Assembly (NCBI RefSeq): GCF_932526225.1
Contig: NC_064048.1
Coordinates: forward strand, 7,791,015 to 7,855,014
Length of the DNA stretch: 64,000 nt
Direction of reading: 5' to 3'
DNA from: Nematostella vectensis
Taxonomy: Eukaryota > Cnidaria > Anthozoa > Actiniaria > Edwardsiidae
The notes beneath the pieces are model-generated. The model was not told the DNA's origin, did not search any database, and saw nothing but the letters and a program-made list of their open reading frames with translations. The position numbers and the translations under genes are program-made. Shown here piece by piece: positions 33,421 to 45,510 of the stretch (positions are counted from its first letter, which is position 1; each line of letters opens with the position of its first letter).

Positions 33421-33679
33421 GAGTTATTAAACTCCAACAGACTCGTTATGAATTATTTTACGAATTTTTTAATAAATAACGAAACCTCACTGGCTACAAA
33501 AATGGTATGGAGAATAAGAAAAAAAACATAAGTAACTTCCGACAGATATGAAATGGCGAGAAAGAGCATCATGATGTTTTCGGGATACGGCCGCATGGAG
33601 ACCTAGAGAAGATCCCCTGGGAACACCATATCAAAATGATAGCCATAAGGAATAAAACATTGAAACGTTTTTTACCTAA

Positions 33680-33822
33680 GCCTAAGTTCAAACGTCGTAT
33701 TATCCATGAGCCGAATTCAATGCAAATGTTTGCAAATGAAGATTAAACAATCGACTTAGTTTATTTGAATGCATTTGCATTGAATACGGCTCATGGATAA
33801 TAAGACGTTTAAACTTGGCCTA
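33680..33822. mobile_element. Palindromic MITE with 50-base arms
   Basis: Arms from TAAGTTCAAACGTCGTATTA through CCATGAGCCGAATTCAATGC pair with GCATTGAATACGGCTCATGG and TAATAAGACGTTTAAACTTG. The loop is about 40 bases. Confidence 0.85.
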
Positions 33823-34478
33823 AAACGTTAAAAAAACACACTTCAAAACTTTGTGTAATAGAAAAAATTTCAGTGATGAAATATTGTACGTAAGAAGCAT
33901 AAAAAATTATAAAAAACGTATATTTGCGGGAAGTATACAATGATCCTCGTTCGTTTTCAATATAAGGAAATTTTAGAATATAGAAATTGAAAAAGAAGAT
34001 GCAGGGCTACGGTATTTTATTCTCATAGAGTGCTCGGGAAAGCTTCTGAAATAAAAGCTTTAATTCTCTACATCCCGACTTCCTAATACCAAAAAAATTG
34101 ACAACATTATCCCTGTCTAGCATACATGTTGAATGACTTAAATTATTTTCATCCAGTCGTCTTTATAATAAACTCATTGTCAAGGTACTTGCTCGCACAT
34201 TTTTCCATGAAAATTCAAGCACCAAGGAGACAATATTGATTAAAAGTTTATAATGTATGAGTTTTCAGGAAAAGTCGTGTAGCGATGGCTTGTTTCAAAA
34301 CAAGATAAAACCTTTTATCGGACTTTTTTTAGAAATCCTACTTTGCCCGTAAAACAATGTCATATAAACCCAGCTTACAACGACACGTGACAAATGGCTC
34401 CTCACAAGGGAAATTTGTATTTTCTCAAAAAGATATAATAAAAGCTATACCAGCTATACTGGTCTATACCCTCCTTAT

Positions 34479-35120
34479 ACGAGATCGACATAACGAGACA
34501 TCGACATAACGACATAGCATAACGGCATTAGGGGATCTTATGTAAACTCTAAACGCTGAATGACTAGTCAAAGAAAACTGACATAACGACTACGAGAGAA
34601 AAAAAAAACATGCTTTCTTATGTCATAAGAGAGCAACATTTGCTCTCTTATGTCGTTATGCCCATGTCTTACATAACGACACATTGACAGAATGATATAA
34701 CGACACATTGCCATAACGACATATCGACATAGCACAACGACATAAGTAATATGCCTAGTCATAGAAAACTGACATAACGACATACTGTATAATGCCGGTG
34801 TACACTAGTGAAATAACGACACATTGACATATCGACATGGCGCGCGCACACTCTTTCAACTCCGAGATAACGACATGGACTTAATAACATTAGAGAAAAA
34901 AAAAACTTTCTCTTATGTCGTTATGTCCATCTTGTTATGACGGTCGTACGTCTTTATGTAATTTACACTCGAACATATGAGCATAAGAGTACGCGTGCCT
35001 ATGTCGTTATGCCACGTGTGCACCAGCCATGATGTTATGTTCGATGTAATGTTTTTATGTATAAACTTAAACATAAGAACATAAAACAGCACGCGCCCAT
35101 GTCGTTATGTCGCCAGTGTT
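34479..35120. mobile_element. Cluster of degenerate 'tgacataacgacat' inverted-repeat elements
   Basis: CATAACGACAT and its complement ATGTCGTTATG occur many times in both orientations over about 640 bases, with A-rich loops (for example near 34600 and 34895) between opposite arms. Ends such as TGCCGGTGTACACTAGTG at about 34792 match the ends of the two intact copies at 37321 and 37671. It looks like two or three nested or tandem copies of one MITE family. Confidence 0.8.
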
Positions 35121-37320
35121 CATCACGCTTGACCAGTTTACAAGAAAATTGAATTGTGCTGAAAGGGGTCAGCCTTCGTTCATGGCCGGAGAACGGTCTT
35201 GGGGGGCGCTAGATCTTCGAGCTCATAACGCATTCGCCTTGCATATGTTATGCGCGAAAGTGTTAAGTACTTACTGGTAGAAAGTCTTTTTTTCACACTT
35301 CTTTAGTAAATTAATTGATTAAAAATCAGGTTTTTGGTAAAAATTGAATTTCTAAGAATAATTTTGAAGGCAAGCCTTTTTATTTTAAGACATTCCATTT
35401 TCCCCAGGCGTCATTTAGTCATTAAAAGAATACCAAAATCTGCGTCTTTCTCTTGTTTTGCATTTAATCTATTTGCAAATGATTCGGTAACACGACTGTG
35501 TTAAGAATAAATTTGAAGGAAGAAAAGGAACCCTATTTGGACACAACACAAAGGGAGTCCGTGTTGAATTGTGCGTTTCATACGTACGTATTTGGGACCG
35601 AGAGCCATGGAATCAGTGAAGCAAACAAGTATACACTTTGCGAACGTGACAAGCGCAAGCACGGTGTTGCGTTATTGTGGATTTCCAATCGATTTGGATT
35701 GGTGCTAGACCGAACCACCACAAACTTCGATCCCCACCGTGAACAAGTCTATATTGAAAAGACTTATAACTTCAAGACAGTGTGTATGGAATTTATTTTT
35801 ACGTGAACACAATGAAAGTCATTCCGGGATCAATTAGAAAAGTCTTTGAACTGTAGACTAACAACGGGCTCGCTCACTTTACCAGTGGTACCTCGCTAAT
35901 TTCCTTTCAGAAACGCAGGCGCTATTTTAGAAACGCCGACTCAAGCAATTGGTGAGTATGTTCGCCACACATCCCGTATTTTAGTGGACATCGTAATCGA
36001 AGTTTACAAAGGCTAAATAAGGTCCTTGAAAGTTCACTAAAGGCTAAAATCATAAATCAGGTAGTTTATTGCCATAAAAGAGAGCATTATCTGTGATCGT
36101 AGGAACTTTTTAGAACATTTAAAAAAAAAGCAACAACGAATTCAGCTCAATGCAGAAGTTGCCTACAAATAGAACATACTACATTCTATTTCTTTTTAGT
36201 AAATTATATAGCATAATTTCCTAGGGTAATGAGGCGTAATCTTATGCCCAATACGTATGCTCATCTCTTTGTTCCCTAATCTTACTCAGGCGAAAGGACA
36301 AAAACGCCAAATAAATCGTAGCGGAAAAGTAATATCAGCTAATCCTTGACGCACAAGTTAAACATAATAAAACAGAACTGCTGGTGGCAATAAATAAACT
36401 AAGGACGGCAGAATCAACTTTATACTTAGTACAAAATTTCGATAAAACATAATGGATGACACATTAAAACACTTGTTTATTGGAGCATATTATAACTGTT
36501 CTTTTCGCCGGTCAAAAACGTAACTTTTTATCCTAAAACAAGTTATTTAGTTTACTGTTTTGGCTGTTACTTATAGTCACAACAATAACACAACAGTCTT
36601 ATCAATTCAGCATAGCAGAACAGTCGTAAGCAAAGTCGATCAACTGATTACAACTTGTACGAACTTTTTCTTAAAAATCAATTTGTAGCTGACCAAAAAG
36701 TGATCTCTACGCAGTGTAGTAGTACGCAGTACGAGATAAACTTTTTTCATGGAATGTCTGATATGTTTACCAAAAGGAAACACCTTTAATAGATAGATTA
36801 GCATGAGAACAACATTTATGTTTTCCTACCATTGTATGTAAGCGGAAAAATGTCAATACTCGAGAATCCGGAAGGCTTTTTGTTGCATTATTTAGAGTTC
36901 TTGTCAACCTTTGCGACAAGCCATTAGGCAACGTGGAAAAAAAATGTCGTTTCTCATCTGGCGCCGCCCGCGATCAGAATTTGGACCGTATGAAAAACTT
37001 TTTTATTTGTTTTGATTTAAGTATTTCTCTGTAAAACATATAGGATAAAAAAAATTGAGTTTTGTGCTCCAAGCACGCCGCATTAAAATAGACGTAATAG
37101 ACAAAAAATAAGCACAATGATTAACTCCTGATTTCGTGTCTTTACTCTATTATATAGTTTCAAAACTTGGAGATTAAGAATGATGATAATAATTGAACGG
37201 CGCGGCCGCATGCCCTCGAGGAAGAAAATTGCGACCAGAAACTATTTCTTATTAGGCCAGCTTTTGTTTTGATCTAAAAGCAGCAAAGGCTACGAAGAGA
37301 TTGATAGTTAGATTATCCTT

Positions 37321-37507
37321 ATGCCTAGTGCACACTTGCAACATAACAACATAACGATATGGGCGCTCGCACTATGTTTAGCCCGACATAACGACATGGA
37401 CATCATGACATAAAAGAAAAAAACATGTTTTTTCTCTTATGTCGTTATGTCGAAGATAAGAGTGCGCGCGCCCATGTCGATATGTCGCTAGTGTGCACTA
37501 TGCATTA
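37321..37507. mobile_element. MITE, TGCCTAGTGCACAC ends, copy 1
   Basis: Left end ATGCCTAGTGCACACTTG and right end CTAGTGTGCACTATGCAT. The inner arms contain ACATAACGACATGGACAT and its inverted partner TTATGTCGTTATGTCG around an A-rich loop (37410-37425). Confidence 0.85.
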
Positions 37508-37670
37508 GAGCATAAGTTGTAATATTATTGAATTTTCAGCCATAGAGCACAAACAAACAAATAAACCTGCCCATGGCTGTGATAGTGAAATTTGTCAGAA
37601 GGTCTGTCGTAAATTCAATACCTGCTCCCTTCCCGTTTTTATTTTTATTTTTTACATTTTGTGATCCCAA

Positions 37671-37885
37671 ATGCCTGGTGCACACTAGTGACATAACGAC
37701 ATAATGACAAAGGCGCGTGCACCCTTATGTTCATATGCCCAAGTGTGAATGGTTCGGCATTTTGACATAAGCCCAACATCACTTGTCACTTTTCTTGTCA
37801 TTAAGTCCATGTCGTTATGTCGGGCTTAAAAAAAGTGCGCGATATGTCGTTATGTCGTTATGTCACTAGTGTGCACTAGGCATAA
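37671..37885. mobile_element. MITE, TGCCTAGTGCACAC ends, copy 2
   Basis: Left end ATGCCTGGTGCACACTAGTG and right end CACTAGTGTGCACTAGGCAT, with ACATAACGACATAATGAC and TATGTCGTTATGTCAC inside. It is closer to perfect at its ends than copy 1. Confidence 0.88.
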
Positions 37886-38240
37886 CTGGTCAATGTTTGC
37901 GGTAAGAATATGATGACGCCCTCCCTTTTTCTTGAGCCGCTACACAGGCTACCAACGAAACATTTTTTGCCGCCATTTTGTCATCTTAGCAGAATACTGA
38001 GTGTGAGAAAGCATCCATTTTTATCGGCTGATATGGGGAAGTAGTCTTAGTGTCGGGCCCTTTTATTTTTTTCTACGAAGTATATACCTTCTCTCCAAAT
38101 TTTTTGAAAAAATAAAATCGCCTGATCCTCAAGCAAAAATATTTTCGAAGAACAAAATTTTGTTTCGGGATTTCTTCACAAAATTTGTTTCCAATATAAA
38201 ATAGAAACAATAAAGAAAAGTTGTGTCTGACAAAGGTTCT

Positions 38241-38494
38241 TTAAAGCCGCTTTGTCACCAGTTTACTTCCGGAGGTGCGACAGAAACCTCAACCGTTGAA
38301 AGACAAAATAATCTATTAGAATCCCAGATATTTAACAGGCCATCCGCTCTAAATTATCAATCACATCCTCAAAGAAACTTCCAATAGACACACTGCTTTC
38401 AATATTTTGAAATATTTTTTTCAATTTCCGTTAAAAATCATCGAATATTGTTAGGTAATCGGCCGGAAGTAAACTGGTGACAATGCGGCTTTAA
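38241..38494 (-). mobile_element. TTAA-flanked MITE, inverted copy
   Basis: TTTAAAGCCGCTTTGTCACC at the left and ACAATGCGGCTTTAA at the right. The interior is the reverse complement of 20631-20874. TTAA is seen cleanly on both sides, giving the best support for the target site. Confidence 0.88.
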
Positions 38495-38560
38495 GAATCT
38501 TTACAGGAATTCCACAATGGGTGTACCCAGGGTGGACCAGGCTTCAAGCTTCGCAAACAT

Positions 38561-38765
38561 GCAGGCCCGTAGCCAAGATTTTGAGCGGGGGCGGGGGGTT
38601 GTTTACCCATTTAGCGGACCATTTTCGCTTAGGAAGCTCGCCCTAGCAAGCAGTGGTACTCAATTTTCCTTTATTAGAGCGGACCTTCCAATCGAGTGGT
38701 GTGGTTCTTCCGAACCCCCCGAACCCACCCCCCCCCCCCCCCCCCCTTGCTACGGGCCTGGCATG
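38561..38765. mobile_element. MITE with 'aggcccgtagc' ends
   Basis: CAGGCCCGTAGCCAAG at the left and CTTGCTACGGGCCTG at the right, with G-rich and C-rich inner flanks (the C run at 38728-38746). The open frames here are only the low-complexity sequence. Related G/C-rich ends lie near 41170 and 41395. Confidence 0.75.
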
Positions 38766-40189
38766 TCGCGAAGCTCGGAGCCTCGTATTCAGGGTACAAT
38801 AGGTGCAGCCATGGCCCACAATGGATAGGGTCACATGTCTACATGCGCTGACAGATACGTGCACTCACTGCAAAAAGAAAACAGATTAACTCTCGTGCCT
38901 CGAAATTCTAAAATCACATCATTATAATTGTCGCCCCATGCCTCAAGCCTAGCCTATGGTCAAACGCATTCGCTGATTTACTGTATACAAAGGCTAGTAT
39001 GTGTTATAAGAGTGGTATCTAAATCTTGTGGATATTCGTGTCTGCGGAGCTTGCATGATTTTATTACTTGAAGGTTAGTATTTATGGGCTAAGCTGGTTT
39101 ATCCGGCACGTCATCATATGTAGGGAATGTCTAAGCACTGCGAGAAAGCATGTGGGTCTATAGGTCTCTGACGCGAGTTTATCTCCAAGGGTTCACCGGA
39201 ATAATAAAGATGGTAATCTCTAGTGTTTGATAGTTGCGCTACTAACGAGAAAGGTAAAAATAGTCCCGGTTTTACGAGGTTTACTTTCTTGGTTGAGACA
39301 AGCCGGAGCGCAAAGGAAGACCATATGCTCCTGAATTCGCGTTTTGTGCTTAAATGGCCATAGAGACTTATTTACTTTGTGTTGGTCTGAAAAATCTATC
39401 CTGTGTACGAAGCGAAGGTAAGGCGAACATTTTAAATAAGAATACAGTATCTCCGCCTAAATAGTAATTTATTTAAAAAATAATTACGTGTAGAGTAACT
39501 TAGCCAGAATCTTTATTATGTTCCCGGTATTGCAACATTTTATGGACAGATAAATATTTTATACGAATTAAAATACTAGAAGGGTTTTTATCCACGTTAT
39601 GTGGTAAACTATTGATCAAATTTGGTATCTATGTGTATTAAGTAAAAATATAGTAATTATTTTGTTATTTTAAGCGCGCTTTTGAAGTGCGCATCTCTTT
39701 ACCTGAACTCGTCCGTTCGAAAATTATCATGCCCTGGATGTGTAGCGCAGGACTTCTATACACATTCGACATTCCTACAATCACCCTGGAGGGTAATCAA
39801 TACTCAGGTCAACTTGAGACGGAAATAGCCTCAGTCACTCGCTAGGGCCTAAGCCATCTGTATTATGTAAGTAATATGCGAGCTACTACTTCTACTGTTT
39901 AGGGTCATATGTTCTTTGACTCTTACCACACTCTACGCTGTTCTCTTAGACTGAGATCCCATAGCGAGATTGTATATGATTGATTATATAATGACGTATG
40001 AAGCTGAAGGGTCAGTAAGTAATGCAATCAGATATAATGGATACTCTTGAGATGCTAGAGCTTATACGTATTTGAGCTGCGATATAGACAGGTAAAAGGA
40101 GTACGTGGCTGCTATTGGAATGGACCGTTGGAATTGGATCTGTGGGCCATTGGCGAGAATTTCTGGCATTTTCAAAGATGATTATTGCA

Positions 40190-40335
40190 CCTCATCCTCG
40201 GGAACCCAGGGTGTTGAATCAGCGTAACAGGCAAAAGGAGGGGAAGGGGCGAGCGAGAGGAGGAAAGGAGAAAAAAACCCTCCCTGATCCGCTTAGTTAC
40301 GCTCACCTCGATGCCCTGGGTTCCCGAGGATGAAG
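40190..40335. mobile_element. MITE, 'cctcgggaacccaggg' ends
   Basis: Left TCATCCTCGGGAACCCAGGG and right CCCTGGGTTCCCGAGGATGA are exact inverted copies of 20 bases. The interior is purine-rich and differs from the related palindrome at 21724-21856. Confidence 0.88.
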
Positions 40336-41683
40336 TTTAATTATTCAATCATTTCGTTTGTACATCAATTAAATTTGAGGCTTTGTTACCTTTAGGCAGT
40401 TCCTAAATACGTCTAGATGCTCAAGAAAGAGATCCAAAACATCTAGGGGATAGATTCTTGGCTATTCGTTTGACCCGATGGAGAACTCCCTAATGAGATG
40501 ATTCTGATGACTTTACCTATAACATACCAAAAAGGTTTCAACAGTCAGTCATTTCGGGTATAACTTTCGGGGTACGTTAGAGGTATACCTGGAATGTACT
40601 CAATTTTGGTGTGGGTACACACAACCATAGAGTTCCAGGGTTCCGCGCTTAGGCAGTGCCTTATTTCCAGTCAGTTCATGTCAACTATCCTTCTGTGCTC
40701 CAGGACACCTCGAGATTTTCCTTCTATGATTTCTTTTTATATTTAATCTTACTAAATGTAAAAGAAAATAACGGACAGGGGTTAAGACTATGATAACAAA
40801 TTCACCACAGCCGGTTTTGGTCAGTTTAGGAGTAAATAGGTTAAATCGTTTTATTCTTCGTGCGTGCGGGGCCAATTAACAGATGATTTTTGCAGAGACT
40901 GTCTCTCTTGACATACGTCTGCCACCACAGGAAAATGTTAGACAAATGTTGCGCGCTGTTGTGGTTGCCTTTTTCTGATATGTGAGTGCGCTGTGGCGAA
41001 CATTTCACATCGTGCATTCACCAAGGTCATTCTCTGATGGACAGTTGCTATTTTAGGCTGAGCTGTGCACTTTCGTTTCAGCAGTGATTGGGAGAGAATG
41101 AAAGAGCTGCCGTCGGCTCGCACAAGTTTGCCCCGACACCACCACCACACATTAATAACACAGGTACGTGCAGGCCCGGGGGGAGGGGGGGGGTAGTTCT
41201 CTGATACAACTCTGAACACCCCCTAAAATAGGATTTTTTATGCCTTTGCAGTATTGCCACGGGATGTTTATTGTCGGATTTGGCTACATACCAGAACGAT
41301 CTAGCTTTTGCTTATAGTTTTGTCTACAAATAGCACGTCTATTGGGAACCGAAAGTGGACCTTCGGCCGTTGTGGCGGCCGTTGCACCCCCCTGGGTACG
41401 GGCCTGACGTGTTCCGATAAACTACTTCGAGTAAAAACATATCTTCAGTCTTTTAGTGAGACAAGCTGACGTGTCAAGTGCAACCCAAACTAAAGCATAA
41501 AATCAAGCTAAAATATCATCGTTCCAGGCGGACAACACTTGTTTACCCCACTAGAATTTTCACTTGAGAAAGTAATATGGCAGCAGAGTATATTTCAGAA
41601 ATTTAAATGTTGATTGTCCTGCTATAAAAGATTCTGAAACAGGTTCTTTTGTTGAATCAGACGCGAGGCTTCCGTGTGTAAAA

Positions 41684-44600
41684 ATGCAAAGCGGGTCCTC
41701 GGCACAAACAGTCTTCAAGTTCAGTAGACGAGGCAGTCCCTTCTTCAATGAGTCCTCGACCCCACCCACGCCTTCACCTCCAAGTATCACCCACTTTGGT
41801 ATGAACCCCGCCACCAGCCATGGCTCTGTGACGGCCGCCAATACGGGTTCCTATACTGGCTACAATGCTGGAGCAGCCATGGGGGGTGCGGGGGCCCAGT
41901 CTCCGCCACCGCCGTCGCAAACAGCTTCGCGGCATGAGCGAGAGCGTAAGTATCGCCTTTGTTTAGCTGTATACACCTATTTCACAAAAGGTTGCCAGTA
42001 CGAATGGCGAATAGTAAATGGCTTATGGGTACTAATTAATAATTTGTAAAATTAAAGGTGTTAAATAAAGTCCAGCAATGTCAGAGCCAAGCATTGGTAA
42101 CCTTTAATGGATAATTGTTTTGATTTATCCATATTCTCCAAAACGCATGGCTACTTTCGGTCGTAGAACTGCCATTTGCCAATCGCCATTTACACTGACA
42201 ACCTTTATTGAATAGGTGTATTTCACACTCGTGCTTACACAACTCTTGCAACAGAGAGTAGGAAAAGCTAGTACATTAGTCTGTTCAGAAGAGGAATTAA
42301 AAATGTCGACCAGACACTCTCTTATTACTATTATTTTTATTTAAAGTATAACGCCATATTTGCAAGAGGAATTCAAATAACCATCCGCGATTGAATACCG
42401 TTACTTGAGTAACGATATTTGCAACCTGAAATTTTTATATTCGCAATCGTTGCATGGAAGTTGCAGGAAAATTGCCTCATGTAACACCTACATACAAAAG
42501 CATAAAATGGGCAGTCGAGCATGCGCGAGACGGCGATCTCTTGCCGACCTGTTGAAGTGACTGGCTTCTCAGTTGGGACCTATTAAAATAGCAAGCGGTC
42601 CGTTTTGTTCATGCACGACAGAGCAAAAAAAAAAAAAAAAGGCAAGTTTTCCCAAAATAAGGTCTGGTTAAGTTTGGTAAGCTTGAATTTTTGCATGAGG
42701 TTCCTTATGTTATGTAAACCAACATATCAAAAGTATTTTTTTCTAATGGATTCGTCTTCGAGAAATGAGGCTTGAAGTGCAATTTTCAAATGTTCAAAGT
42801 ATGAATTCTTCTCGTTTTTAGGGAGAAGTTGGGCTCTGATCAGAAATTAAGCCAACTTTGTTCGCTTATATCTAAATTTCATATCTTCTAAATTTCTTTG
42901 AAATTTGGAATTAAGCTTTTGGTCAAAGGAACTCCTTGTATGCGGAATCTTGAGCTTATATATTGAGAATTGGAAAATTTCATGCCATTTTTTCCCTCTG
43001 TCTTCATGCACAGGTCGTACAACAGCGCTGAACATGGAATGGCTGAAGAGCTCGGTCAAGCTGCTAGAGAGTGCCCTTAGGGAGCGCAACAAGCAGATGG
43101 ACATCCAGAGACGAGAGATCGAGTTTCTCAGGAAGGAACTGCGCAGAAAAGACGAGGTCCATATGATAGAGCTCGGAAAGGGGGCAGAGAGGAACAAAAA
43201 ACGCAGGGGTTGGGCGGGGGCAATAGAGTGGGATTAGGTATACACAGGGAGGGGGGATAAAGAGGGATCAGAGACTCAGGGAGAGGACATGACGGAAAAC
43301 CTGGAAAATGCGCGATCCGAGATAGATAAAGAAGACACGATTTCTTACAATGGCCATCGGTACCTTGTATTCCGGAATTATTTTCAAAACATCACAATAA
43401 GGTGAGGCCGAAATGCACATACCCAAATTTGTGCCTTTTAACACATTTCACATTGATCATCCTTGCGCTATTTATGAGCTTAGGGTGCGAAAAGCTAAAA
43501 AGAAGTCGCGTTTGATATTGTGTTTGCTATTACCCACTTATTTATTTGAAGCTAATTGGCTTATTTGAAGCGTCATGTCATGTTTTCCGTCATTTCCAGG
43601 GAGGGGTGGGGATGGCAATAGAGGAGAGGCCTAGGTACGTAGGGAAGAATGGGGGGGGGGGGGGGGCAGTAGATAGGGACTAGCTACGCAGGGAGGGCTT
43701 GTTGGGATGACAATAGAAGGGGGGGTGGTGTGGGTATGCAGGTAGGGTTGGGTTGGGCAACACAGAGAGACCAGGTACACAGGGAGGGTTGGTGGGCAAC
43801 GGAGAGGGACTAGGTACGCAGGGAGCGCTAGGCGGGGGTGACATGAAGGAGTGAACTCAGTAATAGCAGTCATACTGATATAATGCAACATTAGGTGATT
43901 CTTCACATAGAAAATTGTGTTTTTTTGAAGCTGGGTCGTGGTGTGGGGGAACAACTTTGCTTTCGCAGGGAGACAATGCTCATCACAACATAACTTCTGT
44001 CATGCAATCGTTGACAGGTTATCCGTGAATACGAGAACATCATCAAGGAGCGCGAAGACATGGAGAAACGCGAACTAGAGATTCTACATAGTGAAATTCG
44101 CACACTCCGCATGGACGTTATGTCAAAGGTGAGTGATTACAAGAGGAGAGTTTGATGGCCATTTAATATGCAGATTAGTGTATGCATGTGAGGAGAGCCA
44201 GGCGGGAGGCCAGGCAGGTATTTAGGGGGAGGTAGATTTGACTAAAGTGGTTGTTCTCGTTGTTTGCGTCAGCTTTTAACTACCAGTTCGTGAGTGAGAT
44301 TTCAAACAGCGCTTGGAACCAGTGGTATTTACTAGAAGGGACGTAAGGGTTTGCCTTGAGTCTGTCGCGGTTTTTCATATATTATTTCGCGGTATTGCGG
44401 TTTCTCTAGCTGACTGCGCGGTTTGCGGTTATATTAGTTTATTCTGTGCGGTTTTGCGGTTTTTTGCACCCCACTTACACCCACCTCTACTAGAGCCGGT
44501 AGCGCACGAAAGTGGTCGCAAGGAGCCAGGGCTGTATCAGCCATGTTTACATGGCCTCCCCCCCTACCCCCCCTACCCCCCCACCCCTATATATACCGTT

Positions 44601-45267
44601 TTGAAATAAGTCTTAAAGAAAAATTAGAACTTTCAATGTCTTAATTGAAATGTGTTTATTCACTAAATGGTCTTCATTAGAAACCTAAAATAGCTGCACA
44701 TGTTATGAATGTTATGAGCAGTCACAATACCTTTCTATCTTACCAGTGGTCTTCGGCTGAGTCAACCTTTTAAATAGGGGTATAAGTACCGTGAGCCACC
44801 CACTCTTAAAGCCAGTCGATCCGATTTGCGTGAAGCGTGGTTTCGTAGGCTATGAAAACCCCAAGCACATGAATAAAATCCGTTTAAATCATGCTGAAAT
44901 TTAATTCATCATACAATAAAGTCGACCCGATTATATTTTTACGATATCAAACAATGCTGGGTAAGTTATATTTGTCAAAATGATGGGAGTTCTAAACATT
45001 CAAAACAAAAACAAAAGAACAGTGTCACGCAAGTCGGATTCACGGACTTTAACTTCCTAGGGCTGTATCTGATATGTTTTTACTTCAGGTGATGCTCATA
45101 CGAGAACAAGAGAACACTATCGGCGAGTTGGAGAACAAAACAGAGAAGCTCATGTCGGTGATGCCTCCTCCCTCCGTCCCACGGAGAAGAGCGCAGGGCG
45201 TGTCCGCTGAACCCAAACGCATGCATGTCGCACGGACAGACCCGAGGAAATTTAGCAAGTCAGACAG
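41684..45267 (+). CDS. PRKG1: PKG (PRKG1-like), long isoform N-terminal exons
   Basis: Isoform-specific N-terminus of a cGMP-dependent protein kinase. Exons: 41684-41945, 43014-43156, 44018-44128, 45089-45267; the last ends in phase 2 and joins the shared exon at 59295 through a split AGA codon. Residues 1-88 are Ser/Pro/Thr-rich and disordered (TPPTPSPPS). Residues 92-197 form an unusually long coiled coil over three exons (MEWLKSSVKLLESAL, REIEFLRKELRRKDE), which should drive dimerisation and anchoring. RRRAQGVSAEP at 204-214 is the autoinhibitory pseudosubstrate, close to RAQGISAEP of human PKG I-alpha. It ends KFSKSDR, matching FTKSERSKDL of vertebrate PKG. The donor after exon 2 (GAG|GTCCAT) is weak, so that junction is the least certain. 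Translation within the window, with the shared exons, is 492 codons and open. Confidence 0.85.
41970..42221 (+). mobile_element. MITE with TATACACCTATT ends, copy 2
   Basis: Starts TATACACCTATTTCACAAAA, ends TTTATTGAATAGGTGTA. See the partner at 19524-19777; the order of shared blocks is the same. Confidence 0.85.
42617..43002 (+). repeat. Dispersed repeat, copy 1 (partner at 51139-51512)
   Basis: About 380 bases match 51139-51512 in the same orientation, about 90% by eye. Landmarks: GACAGAGCAAAAAAA, TTCCTTATGTTATGTAAACC and GGGCTCTGATCAGAAATTAA. The copy ends at the pyrimidine tract (TTTTTTCCCTCTGTCT) of the PKG exon 2 acceptor. Confidence 0.9.
43196..43850 (+). repeat. Degenerate G-rich minisatellite, PKG intron 2
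   Basis: Recurring blocks of the type ACTAGGTACGCAGGGAGGG with GGGTGGGGATGGCAATAGAG, about 50-60 bases apart, at 43196-43260 and again 43598-43850, with ordinary sequence between. A poly-G run lies at 43651-43664. It begins right after exon 2. Confidence 0.7.
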
Positions 45268-45291
45268 GTACGTATCAAGTGTAAGCGACCA

Positions 45292-45510
45292 GCGCAGTCA
45301 TAATCACCATCATAACCATGATTATCGTCATCATTAAGTAATCATCACCACCAGTAGCAGTCAGACCACCATAACACAATTGCACTATTACAACCAGCAT
45401 TCCCACCATCAATAGCACCACCTTAATCATCATCATCATCGTCGTCGTTACAATCACCATCGCAACACAATCATTATCACCATCATTATTTCCACAAACA
45501 ACAAACGCTT
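45292..45510 (+). repeat. CAT/ATC-rich imperfect microsatellite
   Basis: Dense CATCAT, CACCATAA and ATCATCATC motifs, starting 25 bases after the donor of PKG exon 4. The His-rich open frame through it is the repeat, not a gene. Confidence 0.85.

Larger units (their letters stand above)
33074..41683. other. Large intergenic region between DHCR7 and PKG
   Basis: About 8.6 kb with no gene I can support. It is a patchwork of palindromic elements: 33680-33822, a cluster at 34479-35120, 37321-37507, 37671-37885, 38241-38494, 38561-38765, 40190-40335 and part of an element at 41163-41408. The longest frame (35498-35806, 102 codons) has no recognisable motif. The part 35800-37300 and 38850-40100 shows no identifiable structure. 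The right end should contain the promoter of the long PKG isoform. Confidence 0.6.
41946..43013 (+). other. PKG long-isoform intron 1
   Basis: Contains the TATACACC MITE copy 2 (41970-42221) starting 24 bases after the donor, and the dispersed repeat at 42617-43002 running up to the acceptor of exon 2. A run of A lies at 42626-42641. Confidence 0.7.

Noticed and set aside
35498..35806. 102-codon open frame in the large intergenic region
   Set aside because: No recognisable motif, non-ATG apparent start, no splice context, and isolated among MITEs.
34479..37885. CRISPR-like array from the repeated 'cataacgacat' motif
   Set aside because: Repeats occur in both orientations with irregular spacing, and this is an animal genome; they are transposon arms.
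45275..45460. Met/Val-rich minus-strand frame and His-rich plus frame
   Set aside because: Products of the CAT/ATC microsatellite.
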